A stretch of DNA of 64,000 nucleotides from Oscarella lobularis. Its lineage: Eukaryota > Porifera > Homoscleromorpha > Homosclerophorida > Oscarellidae. The notes beneath the pieces were generated by a model. That model saw only the letters and a list, made by a program, of their open reading frames with translations. It did not search any database and was not told the DNA's origin. The stretch lies in NCBI RefSeq assembly GCF_947507565.1, contig NC_089194.1, forward strand, positions 868,001 through 932,000, in the 5' to 3' direction. The position numbers and the translations under genes were made by a program. This document shows, piece by piece, positions 23,607 through 35,106 of the stretch (position 1 is its first letter; each line of letters starts with the position of its first letter).

Positions 23607-26600
23607 ATGGGGAATAGCGTTGACGGTTGTTATTATTCCTTTTGCTGCTCGACTATTCTAACGATTACGTGTATTTCTACTAGCCTTTCTTTCGGCTGTC
23701 GAAAAAGGAGATAAAGAAACCGTGTTTTCATATATTCTACGTTATCCGGAAAAGTGGAAGACAGCGAAAAGGGAGGTGCGACGAGTAGTGTCGAATGAGG
23801 AAGTCAAAACTTCGATTCTCTCACGGCGTATTTAGTTTGCAGGAGAAACTTGCCTTCATTTGGCACGTGACGCTGAAATGGCAAGATATTTGATTTCAGT
23901 TGGAGCAGAAATGGAAGCTAAATCGGTATTGATTTATTATCAATCACTAATCATGACCAAATGATTAATAGTTGCAAATGACGCCCTTTGTCTCAGCCGC
24001 TTCGGATGGAAATAGAGAAGTGATGGAAGTTTTAATTGAAAATGGATGCAATATTCATGCAAAGGGCCCTGTAAGTAAAACTGTCATTGGGGTTGTTACT
24101 AATGAGATGCTTGTAGTTGGGTGAAGCATTGGCATATGCGAGTCGGAATGGTCATTTGGGAATTGTTAAACAACTCATTGGATTGGGATTGAATTTCAAT
24201 GATAAATCTAATCCGGTATTGAATTTAACGTTTACGTCATGGCCACATCCACAAATATGAGCACCAGTTTTGATGAATAGAGTAGAACAGCATTGTTGCT
24301 ATGGTGATTACTTCCCGGATGTTAGAATGTGTCAAACAAAGTGAAGTATTGTGGGCGGGAAAATCAAATCAAATGGCTGTGGCTGTGGCTTCTATCCAAA
24401 GAACCAGACAATATTTCAATACAACCATTTTTAGTGGCACAACACTTCCCTTCATTTGGCATGTTGGGGGAATCACGTTGAAATTGCAGAATATTTGGTT
24501 TCAGTTGGGGCAGACATTGAAGCTGTCAATGGGGTATTGATTTATTAGCAATCTATAATTAGAACGAAATTCATTGGTAGCACGGAAGAACGCCGTTTTT
24601 GGAAGTCATTTGCTATGGAAAAGAAAGAGTGATGAATATTCTAATTGTAAAGGGATGCAATATTTATGCAAAGGACAAAGGGAGATACTACGAAAGACAG
24701 TTTAGCTTCTAATCTTTGAGTCATGTAGGAAAGTAGAGGAGCCATTCAAATTGGTGATTCTCGAAATCACGTTTCACTGAAAGAAAAACTCGTGAATATT
24801 TTCAGCGAACGAGAGGAAAGCATAGATGAGATTTTGTGACGTATTGATATGAGTTTTCCGTAGACAGCTTCTTCTACAGATAAAGCAATTAGAGCGGATA
24901 AAAAGGAGGAAACAATTCCACAACGTGAGGTAAATCTAGACATACGTCCTCATAGAATCAAACATTAAAATTATTACGTTGCACTCATACGCAATTGAGA
25001 GGTAGAGGAGTTGATTAAATTAATTCAATATCTTGGTAAGTGTGAAAGTGTGGGATATAGATAGAAGAAAGACTTTATATCGTTGTGCACGTCAAAAACG
25101 GACTCACAAACCAATTGATTGTCTCAAAACAGCAGTTGAGATTGTTGATCAATAAATTGTTAGCAGATAAATAGATCAGAAATGTGACCTAACGAAAAAA
25201 TGACACTCTAGTGTTCACACAGTTAGGAAACATTGTCAAGGTGCTGCTTATTCAAAGTCTAATAAGAAATATCGTTTTCTAGGCAAAAAGGACGACTTTG
25301 AGAGAAGATTTGAAGTCCCATCTTCCTCCACCCATCTTGCACTTGGAAAAGAAGACTCAAGACGCGTCTCAACAGGTCAGTACAATGACGTTTAATCTGA
25401 ATTAATATTTATAATTTATTAGCGTGTCGGTGAGCTGCAACGTCGTCTTGATAAGGCGGAAGAAGAGAGAAATGTTGCCTTTGCGGAGAAAGAAAGTCTC
25501 GCAGAGGTATATAGCTGTACTAAAGAGAATTTACATTACATTTTGTTAGCTCGTTCGTGATTTGCAAAAAGAAATTGACAGAACTCTTTCAGAACACGAA
25601 GAAAAAATGAGGAAAGTTCAAAAGGCGTGTCAGTATCTCCGTGAGCGATCTGCACGAGCAGAAACGGATATCAGTAAGATAGAAGGGTAGTTTGACTCAT
25701 AGACTATGATCTCTTATTAGGAAGGATGTCTGAACATTGCGCTCAACTGGAGCAGGAACGCGACGAGGCACGACTCGTTGCCCAAGAAGCGCAACGAAAT
25801 TTGAGCCAATACGAAAACGTGCATCAAATTTCCTCCACCGACATTGCCATAAGTGACGTCAAACTCGGCGGAGGATCGTACGGAGGTAAGTAGAACGATC
25901 TCCAATTTGACTAAGAGTTTATTTTCAATATAAGACGTTCGTGTGGGTCGTTGGCGCGGCTGCAACGTCGCCGTCAAAACGTTCTTCGACTTTCTTCGCG
26001 TCGACGTTTATCGTCGTCGATTGGAACAAGAAATCTCAATCTGCAGTCAAGTTCATCATCCCAACGTCGTCTCTTTGCTCGGCGTCATCACTCAAGATGA
26101 CATTCCACTGAGAATTGTATCAGAGCTTCTCGAAGCATCTCTATCTGATGTCATTGTCGCTGGCGGACGTCTATCTCTGAGAGAGTACGTCGACGTCGCA
26201 ATGGGCTGTGCGTCTGGAATCTGCTATCTTCACGGACTCGGCATTCTTCACGGAGACATTCGATCGACGAATGTCGTCGTCACATCTCTCATGGAAGCGA
26301 AAATCTGCGATTTGGGAGCGGCTCGTTTTTCTGAAGCCTCCAGTCTCTCAGCTGGGCTGATGAGTCCGGATTATATTGCTCCGGAAAGACTCGAGCCTGG
26401 TCAGCACAACACGAAAATGGCTGACGTCTATAGTCTCGGTGTGACGTTCATTGAATTGATGACGGGAGAGAAACCTGCACCAAGAAAGAGAATGGCGCAG
26501 GGAACAAGTGTTCGCCATCCTATCATAAAGCGTCTTGGCCTAGCAATGGTCGATCTCAATCGTGCAAAGAGGCCTTCAGCAGCGGACTGTTTGGCCAGAT

Positions 26601-26716
26601 TAGAAGTCATCCAGGAATCTGACGAGGATTACAAGAGTTGCCCAGCGAAAAGAATGGTCAAAGGTAAGAAGCATGGGGGAGAGAAAGTGGAGCTAGTGGG
26701 TGAGCCATGGAACTAG
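23607..26716 (+). CDS. Ankyrin / coiled-coil / TKL kinase, array copy 3
   Basis: Start ATG 23607 (MGNSVD), spliced to an ankyrin exon (FLSAVEKGDKETVFSYI). Ankyrin exons include LHLARDAEMARYLISVGAE and LGEALAYASRNGHLGIV. Coiled-coil exons are reduced to two: RVGEL (about 25423-25506) and LVRDL (about 25550-25677). The MSEHCAQLEQERDEARL exon then ends in GGGSYG. The kinase exon 25935-26716 has VAVK, HGDIRSTN, ICDLGAARF, SPDYIAPE, DVYSLGV and ends GEPWN-stop. Compared with copies 1 and 2 it has GGRLSLREYVDVAMGC and HPIIKRLGLAMVDLNR, variants shared with copy 4, so copies 3 and 4 are the closer pair. Probably an active kinase. Confidence 0.78.
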
Positions 26717-26865
26717 ACATGATGTCCTTGATACTATTTTATCATTCGTTGTTTATTTTTATACTCGTCTTTTTTTATGGACATTTTTGATTTTCTTTTT
26801 GTTTTCATATTTTTCTGCATACATATTTTGTTCTTATACGGGCTGTACTGTTCATATTAACTGTT

Positions 26866-28125
26866 ATGTCCTTTTTGACCAAGAGACTTAGTTTTACGAG
26901 TGAACTAAAGTATCTGAGTCTCGAGGACGGAAAGAATAGTCATTCGGAAGAGCAGGGAATTTTGTCGGGGCCCCGCAGGAGGTCTCGAGCACGACTTGGC
27001 GGTCTTGGATCAGCTAAACGATTTAATCCAACGACACGAAATGGACGCAGCGAATCTACCTAACGTAGAAGAAGCCGAAACAAAAGGTAAAACAGCAGAA
27101 AAAGCCCCAAAACTACAGCAACCCAGCTGCGCAAAAAAATTTACGCAGTCTCCTTCTAGGCGACGCAAGTTCGCCGAGAAAACGCGCACGACGTCAGGGC
27201 GTCGTAACGCGACCCAAACTCGCGTGCCTAGGCGAACGCGAAGCGGCGGCGGCACTCCCGCGCGACGACGAACATCGAACGCTTCGCACGAACGCGCACC
27301 CGTGCGCAGATTCGTCGAACGCAAAAATCGTCGTCGACGTTCATCCGAACGGCGGCGCAAAAATCCTCCACGTCTACTACGACGATTTATCGCCGAACGA
27401 AATCGAATCGACAACGGACGAATTCTTTCGAATTCTCTTCGCCGAAGAAAAATCGTCGAAATTCGCCGATTACGTAATGGGCGTGGTTCACAACGCATCG
27501 ACTCACGTTCCCGAACTCGTATCCTATTTTCGCCACGCCCACGCGGACGTCAACATCCGCGTTCAAAGTATGACGTCAAAAACGCTCGTCGAATCGAAGC
27601 GCATGCGCGAGTTCGCGGCGGTCGTCGAGGAAACGTACGCGGCGAGAACGTATCGCGGGGGCGCGCTAAACGAGTTCAGTCTCATTGGGAAAGTGAGCGA
27701 AGAGATGGGCGGCTATTTTCCTGACATCATTCGAATGTTGGAAGCGAGTCCCTTTTTGAGACGCGTTCTTCCCTGGGGGCCCCTTAGTGCGCTTAAGTTG
27801 GAGCGTCCGGAGGAGAGCGACGATGGGCCGATTATGTGGGCGAGACCCGGGGAGCAGATGTTGCCGCCTGGGAGCGAGGAATCGGCGAAGAAACGCGGAC
27901 GGTTTGTTCTGAGTAATTATTTTAGTATTTATCTATTTTGATTTTCTTAGGGTTGGGAGAAGTGAAGTGCAGAGTCTGAGTTGGCGTCTGCGCGCGTCTC
28001 AGCCGCGCGAAATCCTGTTCGAAGATCGGACGCCTTGTCACGCCGATCACGTGGGACACGGACCGGAACGATGCACGACAGCGGCCGTTGGTTTATTAAA
28101 AGCAATATATACGGAAGACAGGTAG
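26866..28125 (+). pseudogene. RSBN1/KDM9-like fragment, array copy 3 (best preserved)
   Basis: Nearly the whole C-terminal RSBN1 region is readable: DVHPNGGAKILHVYYDDL (about 27340), YVMGVVHNASTHVPELVSYF, KVSEEMGGYFPDIIRMLEAS, RRVLPWGPLSALKLERPE, ESDDGPIMWARPGEQMLPP, a short intron at 27915-27950, then ILFEDRTPCHADHVGHG (28013-28063) and CTTAAVGLL. H-A-D is the Fe(II)-binding HxD of this JmjC-type family. The last part of RSBN1 is missing; formin text begins after the next intron. It could be a chimeric gene if transcribed, but an N-terminus is not visible. Confidence 0.7.
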
Positions 28126-28224
28126 AGAGAAAGGGAAAGGGTCTCATTCACCTAGAGAGATTTCTCCTTAGAGATTTTCCCCTTGATTATTGATTTTTTT
28201 TGATTTTTTAATTGAGGGTTTTAG

Positions 28225-29191
28225 GCTCTTCATCATTCGACTACCGTGAGCTCTGTTATGGGCTTAGTCCTCGCCATAGGGAACCATATGAATGCTGGGA
28301 ATTCACGTGGAATGGCCGAAGCGTTTGCTTTGGATATTATACCCAAGCTAAAGAACGTCAAAACGAAAGACAACTCGTCCAATCTTCTTCAATATGTTGT
28401 ATCCGTTTACGTGAGAAAATATGATAAGGTAATAACTCTTGATGATTTTTCAATGTTTATATTATTAATTCATTTTTAATTAATTAAGGATGCCGGGACT
28501 TCGGCGGCGAGATGTCCACTTCCGGATCCAGCTGACGTCGTCGATGCGTCGAACTTGAATTTCGAGGAAATGGAAGGCGATATCAATAACATAAACAAGC
28601 AACTTGAAGGTAAATAAATAAATAAATAAATATAGTCTCTGTACACGTGACCTTAATTTTCTTTCGTTTTAGATGTAGAAAAGAAGGCAACTGAAGTGTT
28701 TCTCACTTCGCCACCCGATCTTCTCCAACCCTTCAAATCAACAATGGAAGAATTCCTTGGCTGGGCGCGCAAAACGATTCAAAACCAATTTGACTTTCTC
28801 TCTGATTGCAAGCGTCGTTTCGCCGCTCTCGTCGACTACTACTGTTACCGTGGCAACGGCGGCAACGGCGGCGTCGTTTCTCCGTCGGAATTCTTCGAAC
28901 TTTGGACGGAAATGTGCAGCGATTTCGTGGAAAGTCGAACAGCAAATGGTTGCCAAGAGAATTTACGAGAAGAAGAAAGGAACGTTGAAGAAATTGAAGA
29001 AGAGTAGCTTGGAAAGGGTGAACGTGAAGAAATCGTCGTCGTCGTCTTCGGCTCTGAAGAAGATGCCGACGAGTCTGGGACCGTTTTCGATCATGAAACG
29101 ACGATCTACGGACGATTTTCAAAAGGTTCGCGATACTACTACGGATTATGAGAAATTAGTGAGCGTACTGATGGATCCGGATTCGACGTAG
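28225..29191 (+). pseudogene. Formin FH2 C-terminal fragment, array copy 3
   Basis: Clear FH2 text: VSSVMGLVLAIGNHMNAGNS, LDIIPKLKNVKTKDNSSNLL, YVVSVYVRKYDK, then exons RCPLPDPADVV, NLNFEEMEGDINNINKQLE and STMEEFLGWARKTIQNQFD. An 8-bp deletion at about 28926 (after MCSDF) shifts the frame compared with copy 2. The array paralogue shows how recent this lesion is. Confidence 0.72.
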
Positions 29192-29364
29192 TGAGGTGCA
29201 TGTACAAAATTGATATTATTATTTGAGTATTTGGCTCAATCTATCTCTCTTATACATGGTCACTGGGTTCGCTTCAAAATTCTATGACCCACGACATTGT
29301 ACGGGACTTGGTTTCACTGCGCATCCTCCAAGTCCTTCGTTCTCTCTGTTGGAATTCTCTCACA

Positions 29365-32300
29365 ATGGCGAATAGTGAACGCGGTTGTTGTTATTCCTTT
29401 TCCTGCTCGACTATTCTAGCGATTACGTGTGTTTCTACTAGCCTTTCTTTCGGCTGTCGAAGAAGGAGATAAAGAAACCGTGTCTTCATATATTCGACGT
29501 TATCCGGAAAAGTGGAAGACAGCGAAAAAGGGGGTGCGACGAGTAGTGTCAAATGAGAAAGTCGAAAGTTCGATTCTCTCACGGCGTATTTAGATTGGAA
29601 GAGAAACTTGCCTTCATTTGGAACGTGACGCTGAAATGGCAAGATATTTGGTTTCCGCTGGAGCAGACATGGAAGCTCGCGCTATTTCGGTATTGATTTA
29701 TTATCAATCACTAATCATGACCAAATGATTTTACTAGTGGAATATACCGCCCTTTCATTCAGCCGCTCAGTATGGAAATAGAGAAGTGATGGAAGTTTTA
29801 ATTGAAAGTGGATGCAATATTCATGCAGAGGGCCCTGTAAGTAAAACTGTTATTGGGGTTGTTGCTAATGAGATGCTTGTACTGTAGCATGGTGAAGCAT
29901 TGGCATATGCTAGTCGGAAGGGTCATTTAGGAATTGTTAAACGACTCATTGGATTGGGATTGGATGTCAATCATAAATCTAATAAGGTATTCAATTTAAC
30001 GTTTAAGTCATGGCCACATCCACAAATATGAGCGCCAGTTTTGATGAATAGAGTAGAACCGCATTATTGCTATGGTGATTACTTCCCGGATGTTAAACTG
30101 TGTCAAACAAAGTGAAGTATTGTGGGCGGGGAAATCAAAATCAAATCGCTGTGGCTGTGGCTTCCTTCCAAAGAACCAAACAATATTTCAATGCAACCAT
30201 TTTTAGAATGGCCAAACTTCCCTTCGTTGGGCATGTTGGGGGAATTGCGCTAAAATTGCAGAATATTTGGTTTCAGTTGGGGCAGATTTTGAAGCTGTCA
30301 ATGGAGTATTGATTTATTAGCAATCTCTAATTATAAATATGTTTATTGATAGTTCGGAAGAACTCCGTTTTTGGAAGCCCTTTACGAGGGAAATGAAAGA
30401 GTGATGATCATTCTAATTGTAAAGGGATGCAATACTTATGCAAAGGACTACGTATGTGAGATACTACGAAAGACAGTTTAGCTTCTAAACTTTGAGTGAT
30501 ATATGTAGAAAAATAGAGGAGCCATTCAAATTGTTGATTCTCGAAATCACGTGACACTGAAAGAAAAACTCGTGAATATTTTCAGCGAACGAGAGGAAAG
30601 CAAAGATGATATTTTGTGACGTATTGATATGAGTTTTCCGTAGGCAGCTTCTTCTACAGATAAAGCAATTAGAGCAGATAAAAAGGAGGAAACAATTCCA
30701 CAACGTGAGGTAAATCTAGGCATACGTCCTCATAGAATCAAACATTAAAATTATTACGTTGCACTCGAGAGGTAGAGGAATTGAATAAATTTATTTGATG
30801 TCTTGGTAAGTGTCAAACTGTGGGATATAGATAGAAGAAAGACTTTATATCGTTGTGAACGTCAAAAACGGACTCACAAACCAATTGATTGTCTCGAAAC
30901 AGCAGTTGAGATTATTGATCAATTAATTGTTAGCAGATAAGTACATCAGAAATGTGACATAACGAAGAAATTACATTCTAAATTTAGTGCTCACACAGTT
31001 AAAAAACATTAGTCATCAAAGGTGCTGCTTATTCAAAGTGTAATAAGAATGATTGTTTTCTAGGCAGAAAAGACGAATTTGAGACAAGATTTAAAGTCCC
31101 ATCTTCCCCCACCCATCTTGCACCCATTTGTCTTGGAAAAGAGGACTCAAGACGCGTCTCAGCCGGTCAGTACAATGATATTTATTCTGAATTAATGTTT
31201 AAAATTTATTAGCGTGTTGGTGAGCGGCAACGTCGCCTTGATAAGGCGGAAGAAGAGAGAAATGTTGCCTGTGCGGAGAAAGAAAGTCTCGCAGAGGTAT
31301 ATAGCTGTACTAAAGTGAATTATTTTATGCATTTCTTTAGCTCGTACAAGAGCTACAGAGTCGCCTTGATAAGTCTGAAAAAGAGAGAAATACTGCTTGT
31401 ACGGAGAAAGAAAGTCTCGCTGAAGATCTCCGCTCGTCTCAACAGGTAAATAGCTGTGCTAATGAGTTAGACAGTGAATTAATTATTCTGTGTACTTCTG
31501 TAGCTCGTACAAGAGCTACAACGTCGTCTTGATAAGTCTGAAAAAGAGAGGAACACTGCTTGTACGGAGAAGGAAAGTCTCGCTGAAGATCTCCTCGCGT
31601 CTCAGCAGGTAAATAGCTGTGTTAGTCTGAGATAGTTATTTATTTTGTATTTGCCTTAGCTCGTAGAAGAGCTGCTACGTCGCTTAAAAGAGGACAACGC
31701 TTCTGCTCGAGCAACAGAAGGAAATCTCACTGAGAATCTTCACTCGTCTCAACAGGTTAATTGGTGGGATTAATGCTAATAATAAAGTGATTCTATGTTA
31801 CGTTGGATTAGCGCGTTCGCGATCTGCAAATAGAAAAAAACACGATTCTTTCAGAACACGAAGAAACAATGAGAGAAGTTCAAAAGGCGAGTCAGGACCT
31901 CCGTGAGCGATCTGCTCAAGCAGAAACTGATCTCAGTAAGAGATAGTAGAAGGCTAGTGTGACTCATAGACTGTGATCTCTTATTAGGAAGGATGTCTGA
32001 ACATTGCGCTCAACTGGAGCAGGAACGCGACGAGGCAAGACTCGTTGCTCAAGAAGCGCAACGAAATTTGAGCCAATACGAAAACGTGTATCAAATTTCC
32101 TCCGCCGACATTGACATAAGTGACGTCAAACTCGGCGGGGGATCGTACGGAGGTAATTAATAAGTAAGATGGTCTTCTATTTGACTAATTGTTTGTTTAT
32201 TTTCAATATAAGACGTTCGTGTGGGTCGTTGGCGCGGCTGCAACGTCGCCGTCAAAACGTTCTACGAGTTTCTTCGCATTGACGAATATCTTCGTCGATT

Positions 32301-32994
32301 GGAACAAGAAATCTCAATGTGCAGTCAAGTTCATCATCCCAACGTCCTCTCTTTGCTCGGCGTCATCACCCAAGACGATATTCCACTGAGAATCATATCA
32401 GAGCTTCTCAAAGCATCTCTCTCTGATATCATTGCCGCAGCTGGCGGACGTCTATGTCTGAGAGAGCAAGTCGACGTCGCAATGGGCTGTTCGTCTGGAA
32501 TCTGCTATCTTCACGGACTCGGCATTCTTCACGGAGGCATTCGATCGACGAACATCGTCGTCACATCTCTCATGGAAGCGAAAATCTTCGATTTGGGAGC
32601 GGCTCGTTTTTCTGAAGTCTCCAGTCTCTCAGCTGGGCCAATGAGTGCTGATTAAATCGCTCCGGAAAGGCTCGAACCGGGCGAGCACAACACGAAAATG
32701 GCTGACGTTTATATTCTCGGTGTGACGTTCATCGAATTGATGACGGGAGAGAGACCAGCACCAAAAAAGAGAATGGCGCAGGGAACAAGTGTTCGCCATC
32801 CTATCATAAAGCGTCTTGGCCTAGCAATGGTCGATCTCAATCGTTCAAAGAGGCCATCAGCGGCAGACTGTTTGGCCAGATTGGAAGTCATTCAGGAATC
32901 TGACGAGGAATACAAGAGTTGCCCAGCGAAAAGAATGGTCAAAGGTAAGATGCATGGGGGAGAGAAAGTGGAGCTTGTCAGTGAGCCTTTTTGA
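29365..32994 (+). pseudogene. Ankyrin / coiled-coil / TKL kinase, array copy 4 (catalytically dead, nonsense)
   Basis: Start region ATG 29365 (MANSER), then ankyrin exons as in copies 2-3. Five coiled-coil exons lie between about 31211 and 31936, the most in the array. The kinase exon starts at 32213 with VAVKTFYEF, but the catalytic Asp is lost (HGG, GGC at 32536-32538, versus HGD in the others) and TAA at 32653-32655 ends the frame in the activation segment (MSAD-stop). After ELVSEPF the copy is joined by a deletion directly to the RSBN1-like segment, missing about 170 bp of spacer present in copies 1-3. Confidence 0.85.
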
Positions 32995-33870
32995 CCAAGA
33001 GACTTAGTTTTACGAGTGAACTAAGGTATCTGAGTCTCGAGGACGGAAAGAATAGTCATTCGGAAGAGCAATTAAGAACCTCAGGGAATTTCGTCGGGGC
33101 CCCGCAGGAGGTCTCGAGCACGACTTGGCGGTCTTCGAACGTGGATCAGCTAAACGATTTAATCCAACGAAAAGATGGACACAACGAATGTACCTAACGT
33201 AAAAGAAACCGAAACAAATGGTAAAACAGACCCCAAAACTAGCAACACAGCTGCGCTAAAAATTTACGCAGTCTCCTTCTAGGCGACGCAAGTTCGCCGA
33301 GAAAACGCGCACGACGTCAGGGCGTCGTGAGTGACTCGTAACGCGACCCAAACTCGCGTGCCTAGGCGAACGCGGAGCTGCGGCACTCCCGCGCGACGAA
33401 CATCGAACGCTTCACACGAACCCGTGCGCACATTCGTAAAACGCAAAAATCGTCGTCCACTTTCATCCGAACGGCGGCGCAAAAATCCTCCACGTCTACT
33501 ACGACGATTTACCGCCGAACGAAATCGAATCGACAACAGACAAATTCTTTCGAATTCTCTTCGCCGAAAAATCGTCGAAATTCGCCGATTACGTAATGGG
33601 CGTGGTTCACAACGCTTCGACTCACGTTCCCGAACTCATATCCTATTTTCGCCACGCCCACGCGGACATCAACATCCGCGTTCAAAGTATGACGTCCAAA
33701 ACGCTCGTCGAATCGAAACGCATGCGCGAGTTTGCGGCGGTCGTCGAGGAAACGTACACAGTGAGTGGGAACGTATCGCGGGGGCGCGCTAAACGAGTTT
33801 AGCTAGGAAAGTGAGCGAAGAGATGGGCGGCTATTTTCCTGAAGTCATTAGAATGTTGGAAGCGTTCTTC
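32995..33870 (+). pseudogene. RSBN1/KDM9-like fragment, array copy 4 (truncated)
   Basis: Starts with the TKRLSFTSELRYLSLE block and continues through the HPNGG region (about 33460) and YVMGVVHNASTHVPELISYF (about 33595) to MGGYFPE and MLEA near 33860, where array homology stops. The HADHV part and the formin fragment are absent. Confidence 0.65.
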
Positions 33871-33988
33871 CTTAGTTAGATGGAATGGGGAAGTGAAGCG
33901 AGACCGCGATCATGATTTTTCCGCCGCCGTTCGTTCCGTGATAGACCTAGTGTGGTGATCGCTCTCTCGCCGAAACGATCTGTCAGTG

Positions 33989-34032
33989 GAAAAATGACCC
34001 CCCAAAAAATACGTCCGGGGGGGTCATTTTTC
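33989..34032. repeat. 15-bp hairpin
   Basis: GAAAAATGACCCCCC at 33989-34003 pairs with GGGGGGTCATTTTTC at 34018-34032 across a 14-nt loop. No U-run or gene end next to it, so a terminator role is not indicated. Confidence 0.7.
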
Positions 34033-34499
34033 TACTCTGGAAAAGGAGTCCGCTGCCATAACGAATGACCCGCCGGTAACGTACGCCCGCTGGCTACGCC
34101 CGCCGGCTACGCCCGCCGATCATTTGTTTCTTTTCGGCGTCGAGAGACGTCGATCGTTGCTTTGTCATCCAAGACTTGAAGTAGCAGGCGCAGCATTAGA
34201 TGGAGTCGGCTGAGTGGGAGTTAGGCGTGAGCGCACGCGCATGCACTACCGTTGACCGCGTGCGCACCCTCCCTCTCGAGTACAGCCATGGCTAGCAAAC
34301 AAAACAGCAGCGACAACTGAACCGCGACTGCGATGGTACTAAACAGCCGTAGACTATATATATCAGGATTAGCTAGGTCCATTTCTGCAAACCGTCTTCA
34401 GAAACCCCATCTGCGTCGACTGTACTTGTTAGCAACGTTTTTGTACTTGACGGAGGGTAAATACCCTTCTAAAACAACGAAAGATCAAAAGCGACAGGT

Positions 34500-34528
34500 A
34501 CGGGGGCAGGGGGCGGGGGCGGGGAGGG
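34500..34528 (+). other. Potential G-quadruplex
   Basis: Four or more G-runs of 4-5 with 1-2 nt spacers within about 28 nt. Pattern only; no gene context seen. Confidence 0.5.
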
Positions 34529-34729
34529 TCAAAATTTTCATGACAGATCGATCGCGCTCTCCTCCGCGTCCGTGTCACGGTTTTCTCCAACGGATGTTTT
34601 AGGCAAGAAATTTCTTATATAACACCTTCCTTAGACTTCCAATTCAGGAGAATGAAATCCTACTCTGACTGGCGGAAGATTGACGTACACGTACAATGTG
34701 GATCTTTCTCTTGCTGTCAGCCGAGAGAA

Positions 34730-34911
34730 AGAGCATGCAACCGAGGCAAGTTCCTCGCGAGAGGCCTTTGGCAGTGGAAATTCTTCTCCGACTTCAAGAC
34801 GTTCAGAAATCTGACGAAGAATACAAAAGATATGCCAGGCCAAATTAAAGAATGGGCAAAGGTAAGATGCACGGTGGCAAAGTGACTTTAGTGAACGAGC
34901 CATGGATCTAA
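34730..34911 (+). pseudogene. Relic of a fifth TKL-kinase C-terminus
   Basis: A decayed match to the end of the array kinases: RERPLAVEILLRLQDVQKSD then EEYKRYA in one frame, and GKGKMHGGKVTLVNEPWI-stop in another, compared with RPSAGDCLARLE, SDEEYKSCPA and GKMHGGEKVELVGEPWN. More divergent than copies 1-4, so an older duplicate. Confidence 0.7.
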
Positions 34912-35106
34912 CTATCCTTGAGAATTTTGGATACGCATCTTTTATTGCAACGATTTTAATTGTATGCGCTGTTATATAATACGATCCCTGATACGATTAT
35001 ACCTATGCCTAAATTTGTACAATATTTATATTCCTGAGCAACCAGTACTCTGGTAAGTTTACATTCTCTATGCAGGTAATCTGAAGCCCGAGGCTATATA
35101 AGATAA

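Larger units (their letters stand above)
12535..33870 (+). repeat. Tandem array: four units of kinase gene plus RSBN1/FH2 fragments
   Basis: Kinase exons start at 14762, 20399, 25935 and 32213, giving periods of about 5.64, 5.54 and 6.28 kb. Order within each unit is identical: ankyrin exons, coiled-coil exons, kinase exon, RSBN1-like fragment, FH2 fragment, spacer with the next start codon. Introns and spacers are also conserved, so duplication is recent and DNA-based, not by retroposition. Confidence 0.9.
33871..34560. other. Array end and non-coding spacer
   Basis: No gene recognised. Holds short GC-rich repeats (CGCCCGCCGGCTA-like, 34080-34125), a hairpin at 33989-34032 and a G-rich run at 34500-34528. 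Confidence 0.5.

Noticed and set aside
34333-34602. 89-residue plus-strand frame
   Set aside because: Spans the G-rich run and shows no domain or paralogue.
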